Source of the DNA: Pirellulales bacterium
GTDB lineage: Bacteria > Planctomycetota > Planctomycetia > Pirellulales > Lacipirellulaceae
Length of the DNA: 64,000 nucleotides
NCBI GenBank assembly: GCA_022448265.1
Contig: JAKVCC010000005.1
Span: 108,314-172,313 of the forward strand
Reading direction: 5' to 3'
Below the pieces are notes generated by a model. The model was not told the origin of the DNA and ran no database searches. It saw only the letters and a list, made by a program, of their open reading frames with translations. The number at the start of each line of letters is the position of its first letter. Position 1 is the first letter of the stretch. The translations under genes were made by a program, and so were the position numbers. This document shows, in pieces, positions 18,536 through 26,047 of this stretch.

Positions 18536-18763
18536 TAGCCCGCCCCTGTTTTTTGCTCCCGCGGCATCGACTTGCGCGAAGCATACGACATGGATGTCGA
18601 TGAACGGTAGGTCTAAGGCCAAACGCCCCTTATTGGTTGTAATTGGTGGCAAAGTACCCAGCGTGTCTTTGGCAAGTCAGAAAACGTTGGGCTGTGGAGT
18701 TCACGCTTACGGCGTATGGGCCACAAAATCGCTTGCAGTCGTTATTGAGGACGAACACATTAT

Positions 18764-19162
18764 TTAGCACTTGAGCCAGAGGCCTCCGCAACCGGCCAGC
18801 AGCGCTCCCAACCAGAGCAAGCATCGGCTCCATGCTTTTGGTTGATTTAGAGCCCGCTGCAGGCGCCCGTGCATGGCGTCCAGGCTTTGTTTCATCTTGT
18901 CTCGTTGCGCCTCCCACTCCTCCTCGCTGATACCTGATCGAGCGGCGCTTCGGTAGGTAGAGCGTTTGTACTGCGATGCAAGTTGATCGTAGGCAGCAGA
19001 ATCCTCCCCAGTCCACAGAGCTTCAGATGCTCGTCGTCCGACCGGGAAGAACGAGGCTGCGATCAGCACCGTCCCAAGAGCCAAGAGAATGAAAGGGATT
19101 GGCCGCACGGTCCGGATGGCATGAGTTGCCGCAATTGGGAATGCGGTTTCAGTTGTGGTCAT
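18764..19162 (-). CDS. Small two-helix membrane protein
   Basis: A 132-residue protein with a transmembrane helix near residues 22-40 (IPFILLALGTVLIAASFF) and a second near the C-terminus (CLLWLGALLAGCGGLWL). A charged, probably helical middle segment between them holds SEEEWEAQRDKM. Its ATG overlaps the end of the upstream DUF1559 gene by 14 bp, so the two are almost certainly co-transcribed and perhaps translationally coupled. No family recognised. The coupling suggests it assists or anchors the pseudopilin-like protein (inference). Confidence 0.7.
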   Translation of the reverse strand: MTTTETAFPIAATHAIRTVRPIPFILLALGTVLIAASFFPVGRRASEALWTGEDSAAYDQLASQYKRSTYRSAARSGISEEEWEAQRDKMKQSLDAMHGRLQRALNQPKAWSRCLLWLGALLAGCGGLWLKC

Positions 19163-20249
19163 ATTCGATCTGTCCATCGTTGATGCTCACACGATAAGCA
19201 AACGAGAATTCATCGACATCGTCGCGTACAAACCCGGTGTGGCCATCAAGATAGGCGACATTCACCCCACCAGGATGACGGCTTCGAGGTGAAGCCGAAG
19301 AGTATCCGCTCAGGCCAATCGGCCATTTCCATGCCGTGCAGGGCATGCGTTCCAAGTCGGCCAGATTCTGATGGGGGCTCCCGCTGGCGCAGCGGTGAAG
19401 TGTGTCCTTGACCGGGCCTTTGTTAACGTTGGGTGATTGCGTAAAACCGAGGCTCAGGGGATTTGCTCGATAATGGCGATCCTCGGGGCAGTAGATTTCT
19501 CCGGAGGCGCATAAGTGATGCATGTCGAACGACAACAGGCTCGCTCCAGCCCACGGGAGGGCCCACGCGCCGCGCTGGTCCTGCGGATGGTCCAGCGTCC
19601 GCACTTCGGAGAAGGCGATTGTGTGAGAAGTCCCGTCTTCAATGCGCTCCAGTTTTTGCCCGGTGGAAATAAAAGCCCCAGGATAGAGTAGCTGCAAGTC
19701 GATATGGTACGGGCTGACATATGCGGCATAGTTCCCCTTGGCGAATCGCTTCCCTTGTGTGAGTTCTTCGTCGACGAAGTAGCTTTGGTTCGCGACGTCG
19801 CTCGGACAGAGATAGCCAGAAACCGATGTCGCTTGGGCATCTGAACGCCGATCGGATGGCGCGCTAGAGAAATCAAACTGATTATAAAGGCTTGCCTCCT
19901 CCAGTAGTGGCAATAAGACCACGGCCCAACTGTAGGGATTTCCGATCTGATGATCCGCAACCGGGTAATCGACATCACGGAAGGTTTCGTTGCGAGGGGA
20001 AAACGTAGCGGATGGCGGGATGCGTCGGTAAATCGATTCGTAGTTTTGCGTTGCGATGGCCAACTGGCGAATATTATTTGTGCACTGCAATCGCCGACTG
20101 GCTTCGCGAGCTGCCTGGACTGCTGGCAGTAGCAGTGCCGCGAGTACGCCAATCATGGCGATGACGATGAGCAACTCCACCAACGTGACACCGCCGGCTT
20201 CATGGATCTTGCGGTGAGCGGATATCGGACGATGCGCGTGTGCCCTCAA
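19149..20249 (-). CDS. DUF1559 prepilin-like protein
   Basis: A 366-residue member of the DUF1559 family, which is greatly expanded in planctomycetes. The type IV pilin-like N-terminus is clear: GVTLVELLIVIAMIGVLAALLLPAVQ, with the prepilin peptidase site before the hydrophobic helix and the +5 Glu present. The C-terminal H-x9-DG signature is HPGGVNVAYLDG. The start is TTG at 20249 with GAGGAA eight bases upstream; no ATG precedes the pilin helix. It probably forms pseudopilin-like fibres or surface structures, but the biological role of the family is not settled. It is followed by an overlapping small membrane-protein gene. Confidence 0.93.
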   Translation of the reverse strand: MRAHAHRPISAHRKIHEAGGVTLVELLIVIAMIGVLAALLLPAVQAAREASRRLQCTNNIRQLAIATQNYESIYRRIPPSATFSPRNETFRDVDYPVADHQIGNPYSWAVVLLPLLEEASLYNQFDFSSAPSDRRSDAQATSVSGYLCPSDVANQSYFVDEELTQGKRFAKGNYAAYVSPYHIDLQLLYPGAFISTGQKLERIEDGTSHTIAFSEVRTLDHPQDQRGAWALPWAGASLLSFDMHHLCASGEIYCPEDRHYRANPLSLGFTQSPNVNKGPVKDTLHRCASGSPHQNLADLERMPCTAWKWPIGLSGYSSASPRSRHPGGVNVAYLDGHTGFVRDDVDEFSFAYRVSINDGQIEYDHN

Positions 20250-20711
20250 GGAAAATTCCTCACGTTTTGGTTTCTATGTTAGGTGTGGATTGAGCAAAGT
20301 TGTTCGGGGTGGCCTCGCTGCTGGATGCGGTCTGGGCCACGCCAATCGGGCGACTAACCGCAAAATTAACGGCCACCGGTGGCCGTCCGCTGCCTGGCGA
20401 CGCGCTCACGATTATAGGGCATCGTGGGCTTCCCGTGTGGACCTACTACTATTATTGATGCCGCTATTGGTGACGGCGGTTATTGACTGCAGATTTTGGG
20501 TCTGGGGGGGAAGGGGAATACGCGCATGGGGCCGAGCCGTTATACTTACCGATCGTGACAAGAATGTTTCCGGTGAGAATTGCGTTGTATCTTTCTGTGC
20601 AGCGTGTAAAACGGATGCCTCATAGATGGTGCTTCTGAAGTTGACCTGAGCGCCCCAAGTTGCGGGCAGTGAAGGGTCCGCCGAAAAAAAGTGGAAATGG
20701 AGACTGAAATT
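20250..20711. other. Divergent intergenic region
   Basis: About 460 bases between the DUF1559 gene and the FKBP gene. It contains an exact 18-bp match (20306-20323) to the cysH leader. No promoter or RNA structure was recognised with confidence. Confidence 0.4.
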
Positions 20712-21425
20712 ATGAAGACGATCGTGATCGGCATTTGTGGCAGTTTGATTTTGCTTGGCGCTGCGTGGGTTCTCGCCGCCGAAGATCTGCCCGAAGCTGA
20801 AGCAAGTTTGGCTCCGTCACTCACCGAGCAATACAGTTATGCGATTGGGCTGGACATGGGCAATAGCTTTCGCAGCAGCGATACCCCGCTCAGCGCTGAA
20901 AAGCTGCTGGCGGGTCTCCGTGATGGCCTGAGTGGCGCCGAGCCGCTGTTTGACCGGCGTACGTGTCACGAGGCACTCGCAAAACTTGAAAACGAGATGA
21001 GGCGAAAAGCGATGAACCAGCAGCAGCAAGTTGGTGCTAAGAATAGAGAACTGGGAGCCACCTTCTTGGCCAAAAATGCTCAGGTCGAGGGTGTCAAAGT
21101 TACGAAGAGCGGTCTGCAATATAAGGTGATCAAGTCGGGCGACGGCCCGTCACCGGGGCCCCGCGATACCGTACGTTGCAATTACAAGGGTGCGTTGATT
21201 GACGGCACCGTTTTCGATGCCTCCAGTAATGGTCCCATTGAGTTTCCGGTCAATGGAGTTATTGCCGGCTGGACGGAAGCTCTGCAGTTGATGAAAGTTG
21301 GTGGCAGTTGGCAGCTTTTTATCCCGGCCGACCTTGCCTACAGGGATAACCCGCCAGGAGCGGTGATCCAGCCCGGGAGCGTATTGGTATTTGACATCGA
21401 ACTGGTTGGCATCGTTGGCCTCTAA
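20712..21425 (+). CDS. Exported FKBP-type peptidyl-prolyl cis-trans isomerase
   Basis: A 237-residue folding catalyst of the FkpA/Mip type. The ATG at 20712 has a GGAG site and opens a signal peptide (IVIGICGSLILLGAAWVLAA). An N-terminal FKBP_N dimerisation domain follows (SYAIGLDMGNSF ... GLRDGLSG). The FKBP domain starts near residue 128 with VTKSGLQYKVIKSGDG and includes DTVRCNYKGALIDGTVFDAS, GVIAGWTEALQLMKVGGSW and FIPADLAY, the usual active-site elements. It should act on prolyl bonds of exported proteins in the periplasm. It appears to be a single-gene unit. Confidence 0.93.
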   Translation: MKTIVIGICGSLILLGAAWVLAAEDLPEAEASLAPSLTEQYSYAIGLDMGNSFRSSDTPLSAEKLLAGLRDGLSGAEPLFDRRTCHEALAKLENEMRRKAMNQQQQVGAKNRELGATFLAKNAQVEGVKVTKSGLQYKVIKSGDGPSPGPRDTVRCNYKGALIDGTVFDASSNGPIEFPVNGVIAGWTEALQLMKVGGSWQLFIPADLAYRDNPPGAVIQPGSVLVFDIELVGIVGL

Positions 21426-21697
21426 ATGTGGTGTGGCTCCTGCTCCCACTTGCGGATATGGTGGCTGGTCTCGTCTGACGCGATATCAACGAAGGAAAGA
21501 CGCCGGGGGTTGGGATTCGTTACGAATCGCAGCCCCAATTTTTGCTAGCAAAGCAACCACTGTTGCCCGCAGAATTCCCAGGCGGTATATCCTCACTACC
21601 TGTGTTACCACCTAGTGGGCGCCGCCCATTGGGGTATTATCTTGCCGGATTACGTAGCGCACCGTAGATGCTTTCCGCTGGAGGAGTGACAAGGTTG

Positions 21698-22711
21698 ATG
21701 CGCGGGTTCATTCTGATACGGGCCCTCTTGGCGATGGGCCTCGTCTGCGGTGGGGCTGGTAGTCGGGGCTGGGCCCAACCCGCCGAATTGCCGCCGCCAG
21801 TGCTGCCTCCGCCTAGCATGCAAATACTCGGTTTGGTGGAAGCGAATGTCTCGCCAAAAATCTTGGCCACCACCGAGCTGACCGAGTCGTTGTCAATTTT
21901 TCAGCCGGTCCCCTTGCATGAGCCCTATTTTGGCGGTCTAAAATCGGGCGAGCTAAATTCCGACGCGCAAAACCAAGCCGTCGACCTGTCGTTGCCCACA
22001 GATCCCGGCCCCATGTCGGTGGTGCCAAGTTGGTATCACCCCGCCTATTGGTTCGGCCCACCCCCATGGGGCATCGGATTCGAGCTGGGCATTAATGGCA
22101 ATCAGGGGACCAACGAATCCCTAAGCCTGCGAGCGGGCGGGCATCTTAAACGGGAGACAAAGGCTTGGAAATTGGATTCAAGCATCAACTACAATAAGAA
22201 CACGGCCAACCACGTGGAAACACAAAACAATGCGCTCTTTGATGTGAGGCTGGACCGATTGTTGGACGATTCGCCATGGTCTTTGTTCTTTCTTAATCAA
22301 AACCGTTATGACGAGTTCCAAGCATATGATTTGCGAGTGTCACTCAATTCAGGAGTCGGCTATCAATGGATCAACACGGAAGCTATTGATTTGATTGGCA
22401 GTTACGGTGCCGGTGTGTCGCGGGAATTTGGTGCAATAGACGAGCGCTGGGCCTACGAGGCCTTTTTTGGTGTGGATTACCAGCACCAATTCTCTGGCAC
22501 CCAACGATTTTTGGCAGAGGTTGACTACTTTCCCGAGTGGGTCGATCTCAAAACGTATCGTGTGGTTACCGACATTGGTTGGGAAATTGATTTGGATCGT
22601 CCGCGAAATCTTCGCCTCAGGTTTTCGCTGCTCAACACTTACGACAGCACTCCTCAGGACGTCAAGCCGAATGAGGTCAATTACGCGGCTTTGCTGTTTT
22701 GGGGTCTATGA
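21698..22711 (+). CDS. DUF481 outer-membrane protein
   Basis: A 337-residue protein started at the ATG at 21698, with GGAGGAG upstream. The signal peptide (LIRALLAMGLVCGGAGSRGWAQ) is followed by a proline-rich linker. From about residue 130 the sequence alternates hydrophobic and polar residues as in a beta-barrel, in the DUF481 (salt-induced outer membrane protein, YdiY) layout: FELGINGNQGTNESLSLRAG, KLDSSINYNKNT, LFDVRLDRLL, FFGVDYQHQFSGTQRFLAEVDYFPE, and a final strand ending VNYAALLFWGL. It is likely an outer-membrane barrel; ligand unknown. It lies 110 bp before a thioesterase-like gene on the same strand. Confidence 0.85.
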   Translation: MRGFILIRALLAMGLVCGGAGSRGWAQPAELPPPVLPPPSMQILGLVEANVSPKILATTELTESLSIFQPVPLHEPYFGGLKSGELNSDAQNQAVDLSLPTDPGPMSVVPSWYHPAYWFGPPPWGIGFELGINGNQGTNESLSLRAGGHLKRETKAWKLDSSINYNKNTANHVETQNNALFDVRLDRLLDDSPWSLFFLNQNRYDEFQAYDLRVSLNSGVGYQWINTEAIDLIGSYGAGVSREFGAIDERWAYEAFFGVDYQHQFSGTQRFLAEVDYFPEWVDLKTYRVVTDIGWEIDLDRPRNLRLRFSLLNTYDSTPQDVKPNEVNYAALLFWGL

Positions 22712-22822
22712 GGTAGCATGGGGGCGGGCTTCCTGGAGTCCAACAGCGGGCTTGATCGAGCATGCGGCGATCCCGGCCAATTCTTTAGAACCCATTTCAA
22801 ATTTCTTCTGACATGCCGGTCT

Positions 22823-23278
22823 ATGGATAATCCCCAGCTCGCGCAGCTCCAGCAGACGCTGGAGCATCAAATGCCTATTACCAAGGCAATGGGTATTGAA
22901 GTGGCATCTTACATCGACGGCCGTCTCGCGATGCAAATGCCCTTGGAGCCGAACCGAAACCACCAGGTCTCGGCATTCGCCGGAAGCCTCAACGCCTTGT
23001 GTACGATTGTCGGTTGGGGCACCGTATACTTGCTGCTGCAACAAGAGTTGCTCAGTGGGAACATTGTGATTCGTCGCGGTAAAATCCGGTATTGGCGGCC
23101 GGTGTACACGCCTGAATTTATTGCTACCGCGTTGCCTCTTCCCGCCCAAGACGTCGGTTACTTTTTTGAACTGCTGCAGAGCAAGGGCAATTCCAAAATC
23201 GATGTTTCGGTTGACATTTCCGACGACAAGGGGCCCTATGTCCACTTTAAGGGCTCTTACGTTGTTCAGGCGTCTTGA
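22823..23278 (+). CDS. YiiD_C-type hotdog-fold thioesterase
   Basis: A 151-residue protein of the putative thioesterase (YiiD C-terminal domain) family with a hotdog fold. The start is the ATG of MDNPQLAQLQQTLEHQMPITKAMGI. Characteristic parts are NHQVSAFAGSLNALCTIVGWG (the central helix region of the fold, residues 50-70) and FVATAL-like strand EFIATALPLP. The substrate is probably an acyl-CoA or acyl-carrier thioester, but nothing here shows which. The convergent crcB gene lies 53 bp downstream. Confidence 0.82.
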   Translation: MDNPQLAQLQQTLEHQMPITKAMGIEVASYIDGRLAMQMPLEPNRNHQVSAFAGSLNALCTIVGWGTVYLLLQQELLSGNIVIRRGKIRYWRPVYTPEFIATALPLPAQDVGYFFELLQSKGNSKIDVSVDISDDKGPYVHFKGSYVVQAS

Positions 23279-23330
23279 GAGCAGGGCCGATCAATTTCTT
23301 GGCGTGCCAGCCGGTGCGGCTCCGTTATTT

Positions 23331-23714
23331 TCACCCTCCAAACCAACGTCCCGCGAGCATGCCTGCATAAACGGCGGCCAAGCCGAGTACTAGGTTACAG
23401 GCGATGTAGACTATTCCCAGCGAGTGTTCAGCTGCTTGGAAATGGAGTGTCGCATCAAGACCGAAGGTCGAAAATGTCGTGAGCGCGCCGAGAAACCCGG
23501 TCCTCAGGCCCAAATCGGTCGAATCGCTCCAGGGAGTCGATTCGGTTTGTCGCAGGGCGTAAAAAAAACCGAGCAGGAAACACCCCAAGACATTGACGAC
23601 AAGTGTGCCAAATGCGAATTTGCTTCCCAGGACGCGCGCGCAAAATTTGTTGACTCCGTGGCGACTCAGTGCGCCTGCGGCGCCACCAATGGCGATAGCG
23701 AATGCGTGTACCAC
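23331..23714 (-). CDS. crcB: Fluoride ion channel CrcB
   Basis: A 127-residue Fluc/CrcB membrane protein that exports fluoride as a dual-topology dimer. Four helices and the family signatures GGAAGALSRHGV, GTLVVNVLGCFLLGF and GFLGALTTFSTF are present. I use the GTG at 23714 because it gives the normal family length. The open frame runs to a TTG at 23813, but the extra 33 residues do not resemble CrcB. No fluoride riboswitch could be recognised upstream. The only intergenic structure there is a 65-bp repeat element at 23824-23889, divergent from the trpG-like gene. Confidence 0.92.
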   Translation of the reverse strand: MVHAFAIAIGGAAGALSRHGVNKFCARVLGSKFAFGTLVVNVLGCFLLGFFYALRQTESTPWSDSTDLGLRTGFLGALTTFSTFGLDATLHFQAAEHSLGIVYIACNLVLGLAAVYAGMLAGRWFGG

Positions 23715-23823
23715 GAGGCCAAAAAACGAGTGAGGGTTAACAGGGCAGAAGGCCTCATTGAACCCCAAAACAGGAGCGGTAGCAACCCGTGCGATTTTCC
23801 TCGCACCTTGCAAGCGAGAGTCA

Positions 23824-23889
23824 GTTTCAAAACCTAGTATGGGGCCACAATTCTGGGGGATCTTGCTGCCAACTGTTGGTGTTAAAATA
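23824..23889 (+). repeat. About 65-bp dispersed hairpin element, copy A
   Basis: Begins GTTTCAAAACC, then TGGGGCCACAATTCT, ATCTTGCTGCCAAC, and ends GTTGGTGTTAAAATA. It aligns over its whole length with elements at 35370-35432 (reverse), 39985-40050 (forward) and 47472-47536 (reverse). It lies in the divergent gap between crcB and the trpG/pabA gene. Confidence 0.75.
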
Positions 23890-24043
23890 GAGGACTAGTA
23901 CACTGGAGGCTGTTGCCCGTCGACGGCCGTCGCAACGGAACGGGCGAGAGTAGGTATTGCCCACATCTGGCGGGAATATTATCGATTGGCCTTCCGAGAG
24001 CGTTTGCCATTTAGAGAGTCAACCCTACCTGAGGACTGGTGGC

Positions 24044-24625
24044 GTGATTCAGATTATCGACAACTACGATTCCTTCACTTACAACCTCGTGCAAAGGCTG
24101 GGGGAGATCGATGCGAATCTGGAAATCCTAGTCGACCGTAATGACAAGATTTCAGTTGACGAGATAATCGCCCGCCGCCCCGACCGTGTAATTATTTCGC
24201 CAGGTCCCTGCACTCCTGACAAAGCAGGCATTTCTGTCGAGTGCGTGGAGCGTCTCGCGGGAAACCTGCCGTTGCTCGGCGTTTGTCTGGGGCATCAGTC
24301 GATTGGCCAGGCGTTTGGCGCCAAAATAGTGCGTGCTGATCAACTTATGCACGGGAAGACCGATAAGATTCATCACCGAGACGGTCCCCTGTTGACGGGA
24401 TTGGACAATCCGTTTCAGGCAACCCGCTACCACAGCTTGGTCATTCAGCCAGATTCCCTACCCGAACAACTGGAGGTCACGGCCTGGAGCGATGGCGTGC
24501 GGGGGGAACGAGAGATCATGGCGATCGCACACCGCGAATTTCCACTTTTTGGTGTACAATTCCATCCGGAGAGTTTTTTGACGCACGCCGGGATTGATAT
24601 ATTGGGCAGTTTTCTGAAGGTGTAA
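24044..24625 (+). CDS. Glutamine amidotransferase of anthranilate/aminodeoxychorismate synthase
   Basis: A 193-residue class I glutamine amidotransferase, TrpG or PabA, which passes ammonia from glutamine to chorismate in tryptophan or folate synthesis. Motifs: IDNYDSFTYNLVQ at the N-terminus, ISPGPCTPDKAG (oxyanion region), GVCLGHQSI with the catalytic Cys near residue 79, and GVQFHPESF with the His and Glu near 168-170. I choose the GTG at 24044, with GAGGA 8 bases upstream; it yields the standard length. No trpE or pabB is adjacent, so which pathway it serves cannot be told, and it may serve both. Confidence 0.92.
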   Translation: MIQIIDNYDSFTYNLVQRLGEIDANLEILVDRNDKISVDEIIARRPDRVIISPGPCTPDKAGISVECVERLAGNLPLLGVCLGHQSIGQAFGAKIVRADQLMHGKTDKIHHRDGPLLTGLDNPFQATRYHSLVIQPDSLPEQLEVTAWSDGVRGEREIMAIAHREFPLFGVQFHPESFLTHAGIDILGSFLKV

Positions 24626-24819
24626 GGAGCGGGATTGGCGACCGGGGGATTGGCCACCGGGGCCTGGGAAAGCCTGGAGAGCTGAGCGATCCTAGTTTGA
24701 TCGCCGAGCGTCGCTCATGTTTTCTGCCTCCACTGCCTGTGGCCCGCGCTGTCAGTTCCTCAACCCCACCTGTTACACCTCTCAACAGACAACCATCAAC
24801 CAGCTTTACACGCGTCCAA

Positions 24820-26040
24820 ATGCTCTCCGTCGAACAAGCTCTGGCTCACATTGATCCCTATGCCCGGCGACTGCCTGACCAGAGCGTGCCATTGGGCTCG
24901 GCGTTGGGCCTGCGGCTGGCAGAGGCGGTCGTCAGCGGTGTCGATTCGCCCCCCTTCGACAAGTCGCTGCTTGACGGTTATGCGGTGGCGATTCACGATG
25001 GGTCGCCTGCGCGCCACGTGATTGAGCAGGTGTTGGCAGGCGGCGTGCCCTGTCATTCGGTAGACCGTGAGACCGCGATTCATGTGATGACCGGCGCCCC
25101 CGTGCCTGAAGGGGCAGATGTCATCGTCAAACAGGAAGACGTTCAGCAGCCCCGCGAGTCGATGATTGCGCTACCTGAGTCGGGAGTGGTCCGAGGCAGT
25201 GGCATACTTGTTCGTGGGGCGTCCTTTAACCGGGGGCAAGAGGTCCTTGCGCAGGGTAAACGCCTGACCCCGATCGATCTGGCGCTGCTCGCTGAGCTAG
25301 GCACCGCGAAAGTGGCCGTCACGCCCCGGCCGCGGGTGGCAGTGCTGGCAACGGGCAACGAATTAGTCGAGCCAGGCCGGCGCGTCGGACCCGGGAAAAT
25401 CTGTAATAGCAATGGCCCAATGCTGAGGGCGCTCCTCGAGGAGCAGCGGGTGGAAGTGATCGATTTGGGCATTGGTCGCGACGATTGCCGGCAGCTACAC
25501 AACTTGATGGAGCAGGGACTTGCAGCTGATGTCCTACTAGTCACCGGCGGAGTGTCCACCGGTGTGCTTGACTTGGTGCCGGGCACGCTGGAGCATTTGG
25601 GCGCGAGGCAGGTGTTCCACAAGATTCGCATGAAACCTGGCAAGCCCCTGTGGTTCGGCCAGCGGGAAATATCCGAAAAAAGGTGCCTAGTTTTTGGCTT
25701 ACCTGGAAATCCGGTGAGTACGCTGGTTTGTTTTGAGTTATTTGTCAAACCCGCGCTTTTGGCGCTGGGCGGCAAACCGTTTGTTGGGCGTGCCACGCAG
25801 TGTGGTCGGTTAACCGCCCCGGTTGCGCATCGCGGCAAGCGACCGACCTACCATCCTAGCCAGGTGAGTTTTGATGATCGCCTCGATGGTAAGCCGCGCG
25901 TGCAGCTATTGCCATGGCGCGGCTCTGCCGACCTGGCGGCACTCACCCGAGCGAGCGCTCTGGCGGTAGTCCCGGAAGGTGACTATCAGCTGGAAGCCGG
26001 AGCGGAAATCGAATTCCTGTCACTCGAATCCGTTGGGTAA
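24820..26040 (+). CDS. moeA: Molybdopterin molybdenumtransferase
   Basis: A 406-residue MoeA that inserts molybdate into adenylated molybdopterin during molybdenum cofactor synthesis. Start at the ATG of MLSVEQALAHI, the usual MoeA opening. Visible motifs: PPFDKSLLDGYAV near residue 49, GAPVPEGADVIVKQED, VLATGNELVEPG near 184, LLVTGGVSTG near 245, FHKIRMKPGKPLWFGQ and FGLPGNPVSTLVCFELFV near 296. It is co-directional with the amidotransferase 195 bp upstream and convergent with rseP, whose stop lies 8 bp beyond this gene's stop. Confidence 0.95.
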   Translation: MLSVEQALAHIDPYARRLPDQSVPLGSALGLRLAEAVVSGVDSPPFDKSLLDGYAVAIHDGSPARHVIEQVLAGGVPCHSVDRETAIHVMTGAPVPEGADVIVKQEDVQQPRESMIALPESGVVRGSGILVRGASFNRGQEVLAQGKRLTPIDLALLAELGTAKVAVTPRPRVAVLATGNELVEPGRRVGPGKICNSNGPMLRALLEEQRVEVIDLGIGRDDCRQLHNLMEQGLAADVLLVTGGVSTGVLDLVPGTLEHLGARQVFHKIRMKPGKPLWFGQREISEKRCLVFGLPGNPVSTLVCFELFVKPALLALGGKPFVGRATQCGRLTAPVAHRGKRPTYHPSQVSFDDRLDGKPRVQLLPWRGSADLAALTRASALAVVPEGDYQLEAGAEIEFLSLESVG

Positions 26041-26047
26041 TCTGCCG

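Noticed and set aside
18700..18740. GTATGGGCCACAAAATC as a copy of the hairpin element
   Set aside because: The core matches in part, but the GTTTCAAAAC-like left end and the right end are missing.
23715..23823. Possible fluoride riboswitch ahead of crcB
   Set aside because: The conserved crcB-motif elements (the GGxGAUGG start, the AACCGCC-like middle and the GCUGAUGACUCCU end) are not present on the minus strand upstream of the gene.
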